Below, one piece after another: positions 1 through 4,148 of a stretch of 9,680 nucleotides of DNA; positions within the stretch are counted from its first letter, which is position 1, and each line of letters opens with the position of its first letter. The DNA lies in contig CAMLSF010000132.1 in NCBI GenBank assembly GCA_946482615.1, positions 1-9,680 on the forward strand. The letters run 5' to 3'. The position numbers were made by a program, and so were the translations under genes. This stretch comes from an uncultured Chromatiaceae bacterium (GTDB taxonomy: Bacteria; Pseudomonadota; Gammaproteobacteria; Enterobacterales; Alteromonadaceae). The notes below the pieces were generated by a model, which was given only the letters and a program-made list of their open reading frames with translations, did no database searches and was not told the origin of the DNA.

Positions 1-42
1 CGCACAGTAGGTGCTGGTGTAGTATCTAAAGTACTGGCTTAA
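1..42 (+). CDS. tuf: Elongation factor Tu, C-terminal end (partial)
   Basis: Only the last 13 codons and a TAA stop are in the window. They read RTVGAGVVSKVLA, which matches the C-terminal beta-strand of EF-Tu domain III (E. coli ends RTVGAGVVAKVLG). EF-Tu is the cytosolic GTPase that delivers aminoacyl-tRNA to the ribosomal A site. The position just upstream of trpT-secE-nusG is that of the copy called tufB in gammaproteobacteria, which often have two near-identical tuf genes. Which copy this is cannot be proved from the tail alone. An intrinsic terminator follows 14 bases after the stop. Confidence 0.93.
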   Translation, partial: RTVGAGVVSKVLA

Positions 43-56
43 TTGTCAGAACTTTG

Positions 57-83
57 AAAAGGGCTCCTAAGGGGCCCTTTTTT
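57..83 (+). terminator. Intrinsic terminator of tuf
   Basis: Bases 57-67 (AAAAGGGCTCC) pair with 71-81 (GGGGCCCTTTT) around a TAA loop, with one T-G wobble, and the run of six T spans 78-83. This is a classic rho-independent terminator and closes the tuf transcription unit. The last T lies at the boundary of the palindromic repeat that follows. Confidence 0.92.
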
Positions 84-213
84 ATATAGCCTTCGTACTT
101 GAAGCTGCAGCTTTGTTGGCTGCGTGGTTTCGCCCCAGTCACATAGGAAACTATGCTCCCGGGGGCTCAATCACTTGTCGCCGCCCAGCAACTCCAATGA
201 CTTTGGCTATATA
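83..213. repeat. ERIC-like imperfect palindromic intergenic repeat (about 131 bp)
   Basis: The ends are perfect inverted repeats: TATAGCC-type termini TATATAGCC at 83-91 and GGCTATATA at 205-213. The two halves align as an imperfect palindrome over their whole length, centred on CATAG-GAAA-CTATG (142-155). The core reads CGCCCCAGTCACATA (131-145) and TATGCTCCCGGGGG (152-165). This resembles the conserved ERIC/IRU core (CACCCCAGTCAC...GCTCCTGGGGATTCAC), and the length is close to the 127 bp of ERIC. Such elements are non-coding, non-autonomous, usually intergenic and transcribed, and are thought to insert at TA dinucleotides. It lies between the tuf terminator and the trpT promoter, so it should be transcribed only by readthrough. 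Assignment to ERIC rather than a lineage-specific relative is from memory of the consensus. Confidence 0.68.
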
Positions 214-324
214 GGTAGTATTTAATGATGTCGCTTTGCTGACTTAAGCCGGAAAATTAACAACTACAGACTTGAGTTCAACACAGCTAAGCCTGATTAA
301 ATAGTTCCAAGTCGGATCCTTGTC
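214..324. other. Intergenic stretch with nothing recognised
   Basis: Between the palindromic repeat and the trpT promoter there is no convincing reading frame, RNA gene or strong hairpin. It may hold upstream promoter contacts, but no clear A/T-tract UP element or operator dyad is visible. Confidence 0.5.
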
Positions 325-352
325 TTGTTTTAGTCGTCTAAGGCAGTATAAT
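325..352 (+). promoter_or_regulatory. Sigma70 promoter for trpT-secE-nusG
   Basis: A -35 box TTGTTT (325-330) is separated by 16 bp from a perfect -10 box TATAAT (347-352). The downstream discriminator GAGCGGC (353-359) is GC-rich, as in stringently controlled tRNA and ribosomal promoters. Transcription would start near 359, leaving a leader of about 44 nt before the tRNA. No other convincing promoter lies before secE, and no strong terminator separates the tRNA from secE, so secE and nusG are probably co-transcribed with the tRNA and released by processing. Confidence 0.75.
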
Positions 353-364
353 GAGCGGCTATTT

Positions 365-400
365 TTGTGGGACTGCTTTGTTGGTCAGCACAATTTTTTT
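365..400 (+). promoter_or_regulatory. Weak hairpin plus T7 tract in the trpT leader
   Basis: TTGTG (365-369) can pair with CACAA (389-393), with an inner GAC/GTC (371-373/384-386) after a small internal loop. Seven T follow at 394-400, three bases before the tRNA starts. This has the layout of an intrinsic terminator but a weak stem. It could attenuate transcription or simply be a T-rich leader removed by RNase P. Confidence 0.25.
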
Positions 401-402
401 GT

Positions 403-479
403 AGGGGCGTAGTTCCAATTGGTAGAACAGCGGTCTCCAAAACCGATGGTTGGGGGTTCGAATCCCTCCGCCCCTGCCA
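403..479 (+). tRNA. trpT: tRNA-Trp (anticodon CCA)
   Basis: A full 77-nt cloverleaf with encoded CCA (477-479). The acceptor stem is AGGGGCG (403-409) with CGCCCCT (469-475), discriminator G476. The D stem is GTTC/GAAC (412-415/425-428) with a 9-nt loop containing GG. The anticodon loop CTCCAAA (435-441) gives anticodon CCA at 437-439, which decodes UGG. The T arm is GGGGG-TTCGAAT-CCCTC with one G-U pair. Two details differ from E. coli trpT: the D stem carries A24 (base 427), and the outer anticodon-stem pair 27-43 is G-A (430/446), not a Watson-Crick pair. It lies between tuf and secE, as in Pseudomonas-type genomes, and shares their orientation. Confidence 0.97.
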
Positions 480-524
480 CTTATATTAGGCGCTAAGGTG
501 TTTTACACGTTAGTCGAAGTAGTA

Positions 525-540
525 GCTTGTAACAACAAGC
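525..540 (+). other. Perfect hairpin just upstream of the secE ribosome binding site
   Basis: GCTTGT (525-530) pairs exactly with ACAAGC (535-540) around an AACA loop. It ends nine bases before the AGTGAG-type Shine-Dalgarno (549-554). There is no T tract, so it is not an intrinsic terminator. It could stabilise the secE mRNA 5' end left after tRNA 3' processing, or tune secE translation. Confidence 0.5.
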
Positions 541-561
541 CATGGGAAAGTGAGTTAAAGC

Positions 562-936
562 ATGAATGCAACGAGTGAAACCCCAAAAGGCGGCTTAGAT
601 TTAGTCAAGTGGCTGAGCGTTTTAGTTCTGCTGACCCTGATGGTCGCAGCCAACTATATATATGAGTTTTCTGCAGTGGAAAAAGCTGCAAGCATAGTGG
701 TTTTAGTCGGTCTGGCGGCTTTTATTGCTGCAAAGACCAGCAAAGGCTCTGCATTTATTGAGTTTGCCAAAGAAGCCAGAACTGAAGTTCGTAAAGTGGT
801 GTGGCCAACCCGCCAGGAAACTATGCAAACCACTATTATTGTAATGGTCGCAACTGTGATTGTTGCGTTATTACTTTGGGGCTTAGATTCAATTTTATTA
901 AGCCTTGTATCATTTATCACAGGTCTGGGGATCTAA
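562..936 (+). CDS. secE: Preprotein translocase subunit SecE
   Basis: SecE is the small essential inner-membrane subunit that clamps SecY in the SecYEG translocon. The 124-residue product is close to the 127 of E. coli and shows the three-helix proteobacterial form: membrane segments at about 17-34, 42-57 and 90-120. Between segments two and three lies the family signature FAKEARTEVRKVVWPTRQET (68-87), the amphipathic cytoplasmic helix and hinge that contact SecY. The ATG at 562 is preceded by AGTGAG (549-554) at 7-nt spacing. nusG starts three bases after the TAA stop, so the two are translated from one message, the usual secE-nusG pairing. Transcription probably comes from the trpT promoter. 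Confidence 0.97.
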   Translation: MNATSETPKGGLDLVKWLSVLVLLTLMVAANYIYEFSAVEKAASIVVLVGLAAFIAAKTSKGSAFIEFAKEARTEVRKVVWPTRQETMQTTIIVMVATVIVALLLWGLDSILLSLVSFITGLGI

Positions 937-939
937 GTT

Positions 940-1479
940 ATGTCAGGAAAAATGCGTTGGTATGTAGTTCAGGCTTTTTCGGGTTTTGAACAGCGCGTAG
1001 CGACTTCATTGCGTGAGCATATCAAGATCCAGAATATGGAAGACAAGTTTGGTGAAGTACTGGTTCCGACTGAAGAAGTGGTCGAAATGCGTGCCGGCCA
1101 AAAACGTAAGTCTGAACGCAAATTTTTCCCTGGCTATGTCTTAGTGCAGATGGAAATGTGTGAAGAAGCATGGCACTTAGTGAAAAGTGTGCCACGTGTA
1201 TTAGGTTTCATTGGTGGTACTTCAGACCGTCCTGCACCTATCTCAGAAAAAGAGGCCATGACTATCCTGAACCGTCTGCAGGATAACGCTGATAAGCCGA
1301 AGCCTAAGACGCTGTTCGAAGCGGGTGAAGTGGTGCGTGTGACTGAAGGTCCGTTCGCTGACTTTAACGGCGTAGTGGAAGAAGTCGACTACGAGAAAAG
1401 CCGCGTGAAGGTATCAGTGCTGATTTTCGGTCGTTCTACTCCTGTTGAACTGGAATTTGGCCAGGTCGAAAAAGCTTAA
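940..1479 (+). CDS. nusG: Transcription termination/antitermination factor NusG
   Basis: NusG binds the RNA polymerase clamp helices, suppresses pausing, stimulates Rho termination and links transcription to translation through S10. The 179-residue product (E. coli 181) has the NGN domain at about residues 5-115 ([12 protein letters not shown] near the start, then [15 protein letters not shown]) and a C-terminal KOW domain at about 125-179 ([20 protein letters not shown]), which binds Rho or S10. The N-terminus is a few residues shorter than E. coli. The ATG at 940 is three bases after the secE stop and is served by TGGGG (926-930) inside the end of secE, so translation is probably coupled. 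A terminator overlapping the next promoter follows the stop. Confidence 0.98.
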   Translation: MSGKMRWYVVQAFSGFEQRVATSLREHIKIQNMEDKFGEVLVPTEEVVEMRAGQKRKSERKFFPGYVLVQMEMCEEAWHLVKSVPRVLGFIGGTSDRPAPISEKEAMTILNRLQDNADKPKPKTLFEAGEVVRVTEGPFADFNGVVEEVDYEKSRVKVSVLIFGRSTPVELEFGQVEKA

Positions 1480-1490
1480 GCAGAAATAGT

Positions 1491-1519
1491 TTGTAACGGG
1501 CCGCTGATTAAAATATAAT
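1491..1519 (+). promoter_or_regulatory. Sigma70 promoter for rplK-rplA
   Basis: The -35 TTGTAA (1491-1496), a 17-bp spacer and a perfect TATAAT (1514-1519) make a near-consensus promoter, at the position of the known L11 promoter in E. coli. The start point would be about 1526-1527, preceded by a GC-rich discriminator (CGCGGC, 1520-1525) typical of stringent control. The spacer and the -10 box lie inside the nusG terminator hairpin. Confidence 0.78.
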
Positions 1520-1532
1520 CGCGGCCTTTTTT
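1499..1532 (+). terminator. Intrinsic terminator of secE-nusG
   Basis: GGCCGC (1499-1504) pairs with GCGGCC (1521-1526) and, past a bulged T1505, GATTA (1506-1510) pairs with TAATC (1516-1520) around a 5-nt loop. Six T follow (1527-1532). It ends transcripts from nusG, with its 3' arm and T tract falling on the rplK promoter start region. Confidence 0.9.
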
Positions 1533-1602
1533 AACGTCAGGGGAGCCGTTTGAGTAAGTGTCCTCGCACTTACGAGGCTGAGACCCTAAATTGAGGTGAA
1601 AC
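1533..1602 (+). promoter_or_regulatory. rplK leader: candidate L1 autoregulatory region with alternative hairpins
   Basis: GTAAGTG (1554-1560) pairs perfectly with CACTTAC (1567-1573) around TCCTCG. Alternatively CCTCG (1562-1566), that loop, can pair with CGAGG (1573-1577); the two stems share bases and look mutually exclusive. The Shine-Dalgarno GAGGTG (1593-1598) sits 4 nt before the rplK ATG. In E. coli L1 represses rplK-rplA by binding the rplK leader, which mimics its 23S rRNA site, and this leader is the expected place. I cannot identify the exact L1 contact motif. Confidence 0.5.
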
Positions 1603-2031
1603 ATGGCAAAGAAAGTCACGGCACTTGTAAAATTACAAGTTAAAGCTGGTATGGCAAACCCGTCGCCACCAGTTGGTCCAGCATTGGGTCAACACGGTGT
1701 GAACATCATGGAATTCTGTAAAGGCTTCAACGCCCGTACAGAGTCACTGGAAAAAGGCATGCCTATTCCAGTAGTGATCACTGTATACAGCGACCGCTCA
1801 TTTACATTTGAAACCCGCACCCCACCTGCTTCTTTCTTATTATTGAAAGCTGCTGGTTTAAAAGGTGGTTCAGGCCGTCCTAACACCCAGAAAGTGGGTA
1901 AAGTGACTGTTGCTCAGCTGCAAGAGATCGTGAAGATCAAACGTGCTGACTTAACAGCAGGCAGCGACGAAGCAGCACTGAGCACTATTGCTGGTACTGC
2001 CCGTTCAATGGGCTTAGTGGTGGAGGGTTAA
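1603..2031 (+). CDS. rplK: 50S ribosomal protein L11
   Basis: L11 binds the GTPase-associated region of 23S rRNA at the base of the L10/L12 stalk; it takes part in factor binding and in RelA activation by uncharged tRNA. The product has 142 residues, the same as E. coli. The N-terminal domain (about 1-72) carries the proline-rich motif [20 protein letters not shown] (19-38), part of the thiostrepton-region surface. The C-terminal rRNA-binding domain (about 75-142) ends [12 protein letters not shown]. The ATG follows GAGGTG at close spacing. rplA starts three bases after the stop, and its Shine-Dalgarno lies in the last rplK codons, so synthesis of the two should be coupled and jointly controlled by L1. 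No anomalous residues seen. Confidence 0.98.
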   Translation: MAKKVTALVKLQVKAGMANPSPPVGPALGQHGVNIMEFCKGFNARTESLEKGMPIPVVITVYSDRSFTFETRTPPASFLLLKAAGLKGGSGRPNTQKVGKVTVAQLQEIVKIKRADLTAGSDEAALSTIAGTARSMGLVVEG

Positions 2032-2034
2032 TCA

Positions 2035-2736
2035 ATGGCTAAATTATCAAAGCGTGCTAAATTAATCCGTTCAAAAGTAGATTCTACTCGTGAATACGCG
2101 ATCAATGACGCAGTTGCGTTATTAAAAGAATTAACAGCTGGCAAGTTCGTTGAATCCGTTGATGTTGCCATCAACCTGGGTATCGACGCTCGTAAGTCAG
2201 ACCAAAACGTTCGTGGCGCTACTGTGTTACCACACGGTACTGGCCGCACTGTACGTGTTGCTGTGTTCACTCAGGGGGCTAACGCTGAAGCTGCTAAAGC
2301 TGCAGGCGCTGACATCGTGGGTATGGAAGACTTAGCTGAACAAGTTAAGAAAGGCGAAATGAACTTTGACGTTGTTATCGCTTCTCCAGACGCAATGCGT
2401 GTTGTTGGTATGTTAGGTCAAATCTTAGGCCCACGTGGTTTAATGCCTAACCCGAAAACCGGCACAGTAACTCCAAACGTTGCTGAAGCAGTGAAAAACG
2501 CTAAAGCTGGTCAGGTCCGTTACCGTAACGACAAGAATGGTATCATCCATTCAACAGTTGGTAAGGTAAACTTCGACGCTGACAAGCTGAAAGAAAACGT
2601 TGAGGCTCTGTTAGTTGCTCTGAAACGTGCTAAGCCATCAGTAGCTAAAGGTACTTACATCAAGAAAGTAACTATCTCTACTACTCACGGCGCTGGTATC
2701 GTTTTAGATCAGGCTTCTTTAGACGCCAAAATCTAA
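2035..2736 (+). CDS. rplA: 50S ribosomal protein L1
   Basis: L1 forms the mobile L1 stalk at the ribosomal E site and assists release of deacylated tRNA; as a free protein it represses its own operon. The 233-residue product (E. coli 234) has the usual two-domain layout: domain I from the two ends and domain II inserted at about 68-160. Recognisable blocks are [19 protein letters not shown] (59-77), [18 protein letters not shown] at about 131-148 and the closing THGAGIVLD. The ribosome binding site GGAGGG (2022-2027) is embedded in the end of rplK. No terminator follows; a small hairpin and the rplJ promoter come next, so part of rplJL expression may be readthrough from here. Confidence 0.98.
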   Translation: MAKLSKRAKLIRSKVDSTREYAINDAVALLKELTAGKFVESVDVAINLGIDARKSDQNVRGATVLPHGTGRTVRVAVFTQGANAEAAKAAGADIVGMEDLAEQVKKGEMNFDVVIASPDAMRVVGMLGQILGPRGLMPNPKTGTVTPNVAEAVKNAKAGQVRYRNDKNGIIHSTVGKVNFDADKLKENVEALLVALKRAKPSVAKGTYIKKVTISTTHGAGIVLDQASLDAKI

Positions 2737-2750
2737 TTCAGCCCGCTGAA
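2737..2750 (+). other. Small hairpin immediately after the rplA stop
   Basis: TTCAG (2737-2741) pairs with CTGAA (2746-2750) around CCCG, starting at the base after the TAA. With no T tract it should not terminate transcription; it may mark or protect an mRNA end. Confidence 0.4.
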
Positions 2751-2758
2751 ATAGCTGC

Positions 2759-2787
2759 TTTACAGGAGTGCGTGGTTATTTTATAAT
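2759..2787 (+). promoter_or_regulatory. Sigma70 promoter for rplJ-rplL(-rpoBC)
   Basis: The -35 TTTACA (2759-2764), a 17-bp spacer and a perfect TATAAT (2782-2787) form a strong promoter where E. coli has its L10 promoter. The discriminator CTCGCGCTC (2788-2796) is GC-rich, suggesting ppGpp/DksA sensitivity. Transcription would start near 2794-2797, giving a leader of about 250 nt before rplJ. Confidence 0.8.
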
Positions 2788-2809
2788 CTCGCGCTCAAAA
2801 ATTCGGGTA

Positions 2810-2955
2810 GAAGCCGGAAACTTGTTTACAAGACTCCCGGCTTCCGTCCAAGACCGTAGGTGCCACAACTTTTTTTAAAAGAAGTGGCTTAAAACAACAA
2901 CCTACGCAGACGGTGTTAGCCCCAGAAAGATTCCTATCAATCTGGCTCTCACCGT
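2810..2955 (+). promoter_or_regulatory. L10 leader: structured mRNA site for L10(L12)4 autoregulation
   Basis: Several helices are visible. GAAGCCGG (2810-2817) pairs with CCGGCTTC (2837-2844), with inner CTTG/CAAG (2821-2824/2829-2832). CCGTC (2844-2848) pairs with GACGG (2909-2913), then CGTAGG (2855-2860) with CCTACG (2901-2906), then GCCAC (2862-2866) with GTGGC (2884-2888), closed by CTTTT/AAAAG. The unpaired CAAGAC between the first two of these gives a kink-turn-like junction, the known type of L10 contact. The block CCGTCCAAGACCGTAGG closely resembles the E. coli rplJ leader as I recall it. ACGGTG (2910-2915) can instead pair with CACCGT (2950-2955), an exclusive alternative suited to switching rplJ translation. 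Confidence 0.8.
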
Positions 2956-2963
2956 AAATCGCG

Positions 2964-3034
2964 CGTTAGACAGTAAGTTTTACTGCTTAACGTTGTGTAG
3001 GCAACCAGACAATACCGTCTGGATGAACCAGGAG
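2964..3034 (+). promoter_or_regulatory. Proximal rplJ leader hairpins and ribosome binding site
   Basis: CGTTA (2964-2968) and CAGTA (2971-2975) pair with TAACG (2988-2992) and TACTG (2981-2985) in one interrupted stem. A second perfect hairpin, CCAGAC (3005-3010) with GTCTGG (3017-3022), stands just before the Shine-Dalgarno AGGAG (3030-3034). These would set how open the rplJ start site is and are the natural partners of the upstream L10-binding fold. Confidence 0.5.
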
Positions 3035-3044
3035 TTAAGAGCCA

Positions 3045-3530
3045 ATGGCTATTAAGCTTGATGACAAAAAAGCGATCGTTGCTGAAGTTCAGGAAGCTGC
3101 CATAGGTGCTTTATCTGCGGTAGTTGCAGATGCTCGTGGTGTCACTGTAGGTAAAATCACAGAACTGCGTAAGCAGGCCCGTGAAGCTGGCGTGTGGATG
3201 AAAGTTGTCCGTAACACGTTAGTACGCCGTGCAGTATCAGGCACTGAATTCGAGTGTTTAAGCAACGCGTTCGTTGGCCCAACACTGATTGCATTCTCTA
3301 AAGAGCACCCAGGTGCTGCAGCGCGTATCTTCAAAGATTTCGCCAAAGACAATGCTAAGTTTGAGCTGAAAGGCGCAGCCTTCAATGGCGCCACAGTAAG
3401 CATTGACGTTTTAGCATCATTGCCAACGCGCAACGAAGCTATCGCACGTTTAATGAGCACTATGAAAGAAGCAGCAGCCGGCAAATTGGTACGTACCATC
3501 GCCGCAGTTCGCGACCAAAAACAAGGCTAA
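3045..3530 (+). CDS. rplJ: 50S ribosomal protein L10
   Basis: L10 anchors the L12 dimers to the 50S subunit and, as the L10-L12 complex, represses its own mRNA. The 161-residue product (E. coli 165) keeps the N-terminal rRNA/L11-binding domain with [20 protein letters not shown] (8-27), [11 protein letters not shown] (55-65) and [14 protein letters not shown] (88-101), and the C-terminal helix ([20 protein letters not shown]) on which L12 N-terminal domains dock. The short central segment before that helix accounts for the length difference. The ATG lies ten bases after AGGAG. The stop codon lies inside a predicted hairpin (3528-3555). rplL follows after 75 nt with no terminator, as in other bacteria, where L12 is translated several-fold more than L10. 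Confidence 0.98.
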   Translation: MAIKLDDKKAIVAEVQEAAIGALSAVVADARGVTVGKITELRKQAREAGVWMKVVRNTLVRRAVSGTEFECLSNAFVGPTLIAFSKEHPGAAARIFKDFAKDNAKFELKGAAFNGATVSIDVLASLPTRNEAIARLMSTMKEAAAGKLVRTIAAVRDQKQG

Positions 3531-3597
3531 ACAACGTCATTTTACGTTTTGTTTAGAATTAAAGTTTAATACGGGATACGTCCCCTTAATTTAGGAA
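3528..3597 (+). other. rplJ-rplL spacer with two hairpins and the rplL ribosome binding site
   Basis: TAAAC-A-ACGT (3528-3537), which includes the rplJ stop, pairs with ACGT-T-GTTTA (3544-3555) with a TT bulge. A second hairpin GGGA-TACG-TCCC (3573-3584) has a UNCG-type loop and is flanked by TTAA (3566-3569) and TTAA (3586-3589), which can extend the stem. The rplL Shine-Dalgarno AGGA (3593-3596) follows nine bases before the ATG. Neither hairpin has a T tract. They may help independent high-level initiation on rplL or resist exonuclease. Confidence 0.45.
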
Positions 3598-3605
3598 TCT
3601 GAGCA

Positions 3606-3971
3606 ATGTCAGTTACTAAAGATCAAATCTTAGATGCTATCGCTGCAATGTCTGTAATGGAAGTTGTAGAATTAGTTAGCGCTATGGAAGAAAAATTCGG
3701 CGTTTCTGCTGCTGCAGCTGTTGCTGTTGCTGCTGGTCCAGCTGCTGTTGTTGAAGAACAAACAGAATTCAACGTAATTCTGGCTGCTGCTGGCGCGAAC
3801 AAAGTTGCTGTTATCAAAGCAGTACGTGGTGCTACAGGTTTAGGCCTGAAAGAAGCTAAAGATTTAGTTGAAGCTGCTCCAGCTGCAATTAAAGAAGCAG
3901 TTTCTAAAGCTGAAGCTGACGCTCTGAAGAAAGAGTTAGAAGAAGCTGGTGCTACTGTTGAAGTTAAATAA
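3606..3971 (+). CDS. rplL: 50S ribosomal protein L7/L12
   Basis: L7/L12 is the only multi-copy ribosomal protein; its dimers on L10 recruit and activate translational GTPases. The length of 121 residues equals E. coli. The N-terminal dimerisation and L10-binding domain spans about 1-33 ([20 protein letters not shown] first), an Ala/Val/Pro-rich flexible hinge about 37-52 ([16 protein letters not shown]), and the C-terminal factor-binding domain follows, with [20 protein letters not shown] (65-84). N-terminal acetylation of Ser2 (L7 form) is possible but not visible here. Codon use is extremely skewed to GCT, GTT and GAA, as expected for one of the most expressed proteins. The TAA stop runs into a perfect 8-bp hairpin. 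Confidence 0.98.
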   Translation: MSVTKDQILDAIAAMSVMEVVELVSAMEEKFGVSAAAAVAVAAGPAAVVEEQTEFNVILAAAGANKVAVIKAVRGATGLGLKEAKDLVEAAPAAIKEAVSKAEADALKKELEEAGATVEVK

Positions 3972-3989
3972 TCCAGATTTGTCTGGATT
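3970..3989 (+). other. Perfect hairpin overlapping the rplL stop codon
   Basis: AATCCAGA (3970-3977) pairs with TCTGGATT (3982-3989) around TTTG, so the last two bases of the rplL TAA lie in the stem. A smaller GCCTG/CAGGC hairpin (3994-4007) follows. There is no T run, so these are more likely mRNA-stabilising or processing structures than terminators. Confidence 0.5.
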
Positions 3990-4009
3990 ATACGCCTGAT
4001 TTCAGGCTA

Positions 4010-4040
4010 GGCTGGTGGTGAAATAACCACCGGCCTTTTT
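4010..4040 (+). terminator. rplL-rpoB intrinsic terminator / attenuator
   Basis: GGCTGGTGGT (4010-4019) pairs with ACCACCGGCC (4026-4035) over ten positions (one T-G wobble) around a six-base loop, followed by five T (4036-4040). The place matches the well-known attenuator of E. coli, where most transcripts stop and a minority continue into rpoBC. I see no strong promoter between it and rpoB, so rpoBC probably depends on readthrough. Confidence 0.87.
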
Positions 4041-4045
4041 GCGCT

Positions 4046-4093
4046 GTGGGACATTGATTTTCCCCACCCCAATGTTGTCATGTCGACAACATT
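4046..4093 (+). other. Tandem hairpins in the rpoB leader, possible RNase processing site
   Basis: GTGGG (4046-4050) can pair with CCCAC (4063-4067), and AATGTTGTC (4071-4079) pairs perfectly over nine bases with GACAACATT (4085-4093) around ATGTC. In E. coli RNase III cuts between rplL and rpoB; these stems occupy the equivalent place but are shorter than a typical RNase III substrate, so processing is an inference. Confidence 0.4.
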
Positions 4094-4148
4094 CAAGCCG
4101 CCCCTTAGAGGGTAGGTAGGGTAAAAAATCAGCAAGCTGAGGAACCCC

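Noticed and set aside
525..540. Intrinsic terminator between tRNA-Trp and secE
   Set aside because: The stem is short and not followed by T residues, so it cannot be a typical rho-independent terminator.
654..920. Minus-strand and off-frame open reading frames overlapping secE, ribosomal protein genes, rpoB and rpoC
   Set aside because: All lie within strongly supported genes on the + strand, have no recognisable domains or ribosome binding sites, and are explained by codon bias of the real genes.
1554..1577. H-type pseudoknot in the rplK leader
   Set aside because: The loop-to-flank pairing would leave no nucleotides to cross a 7-bp stem, so exclusive hairpins are more plausible.
3994..4007. 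GCCTG/CAGGC hairpin as a separate terminator
   Set aside because: Only five pairs and no T tract; the strong stem at 4010-4040 is the terminator here.
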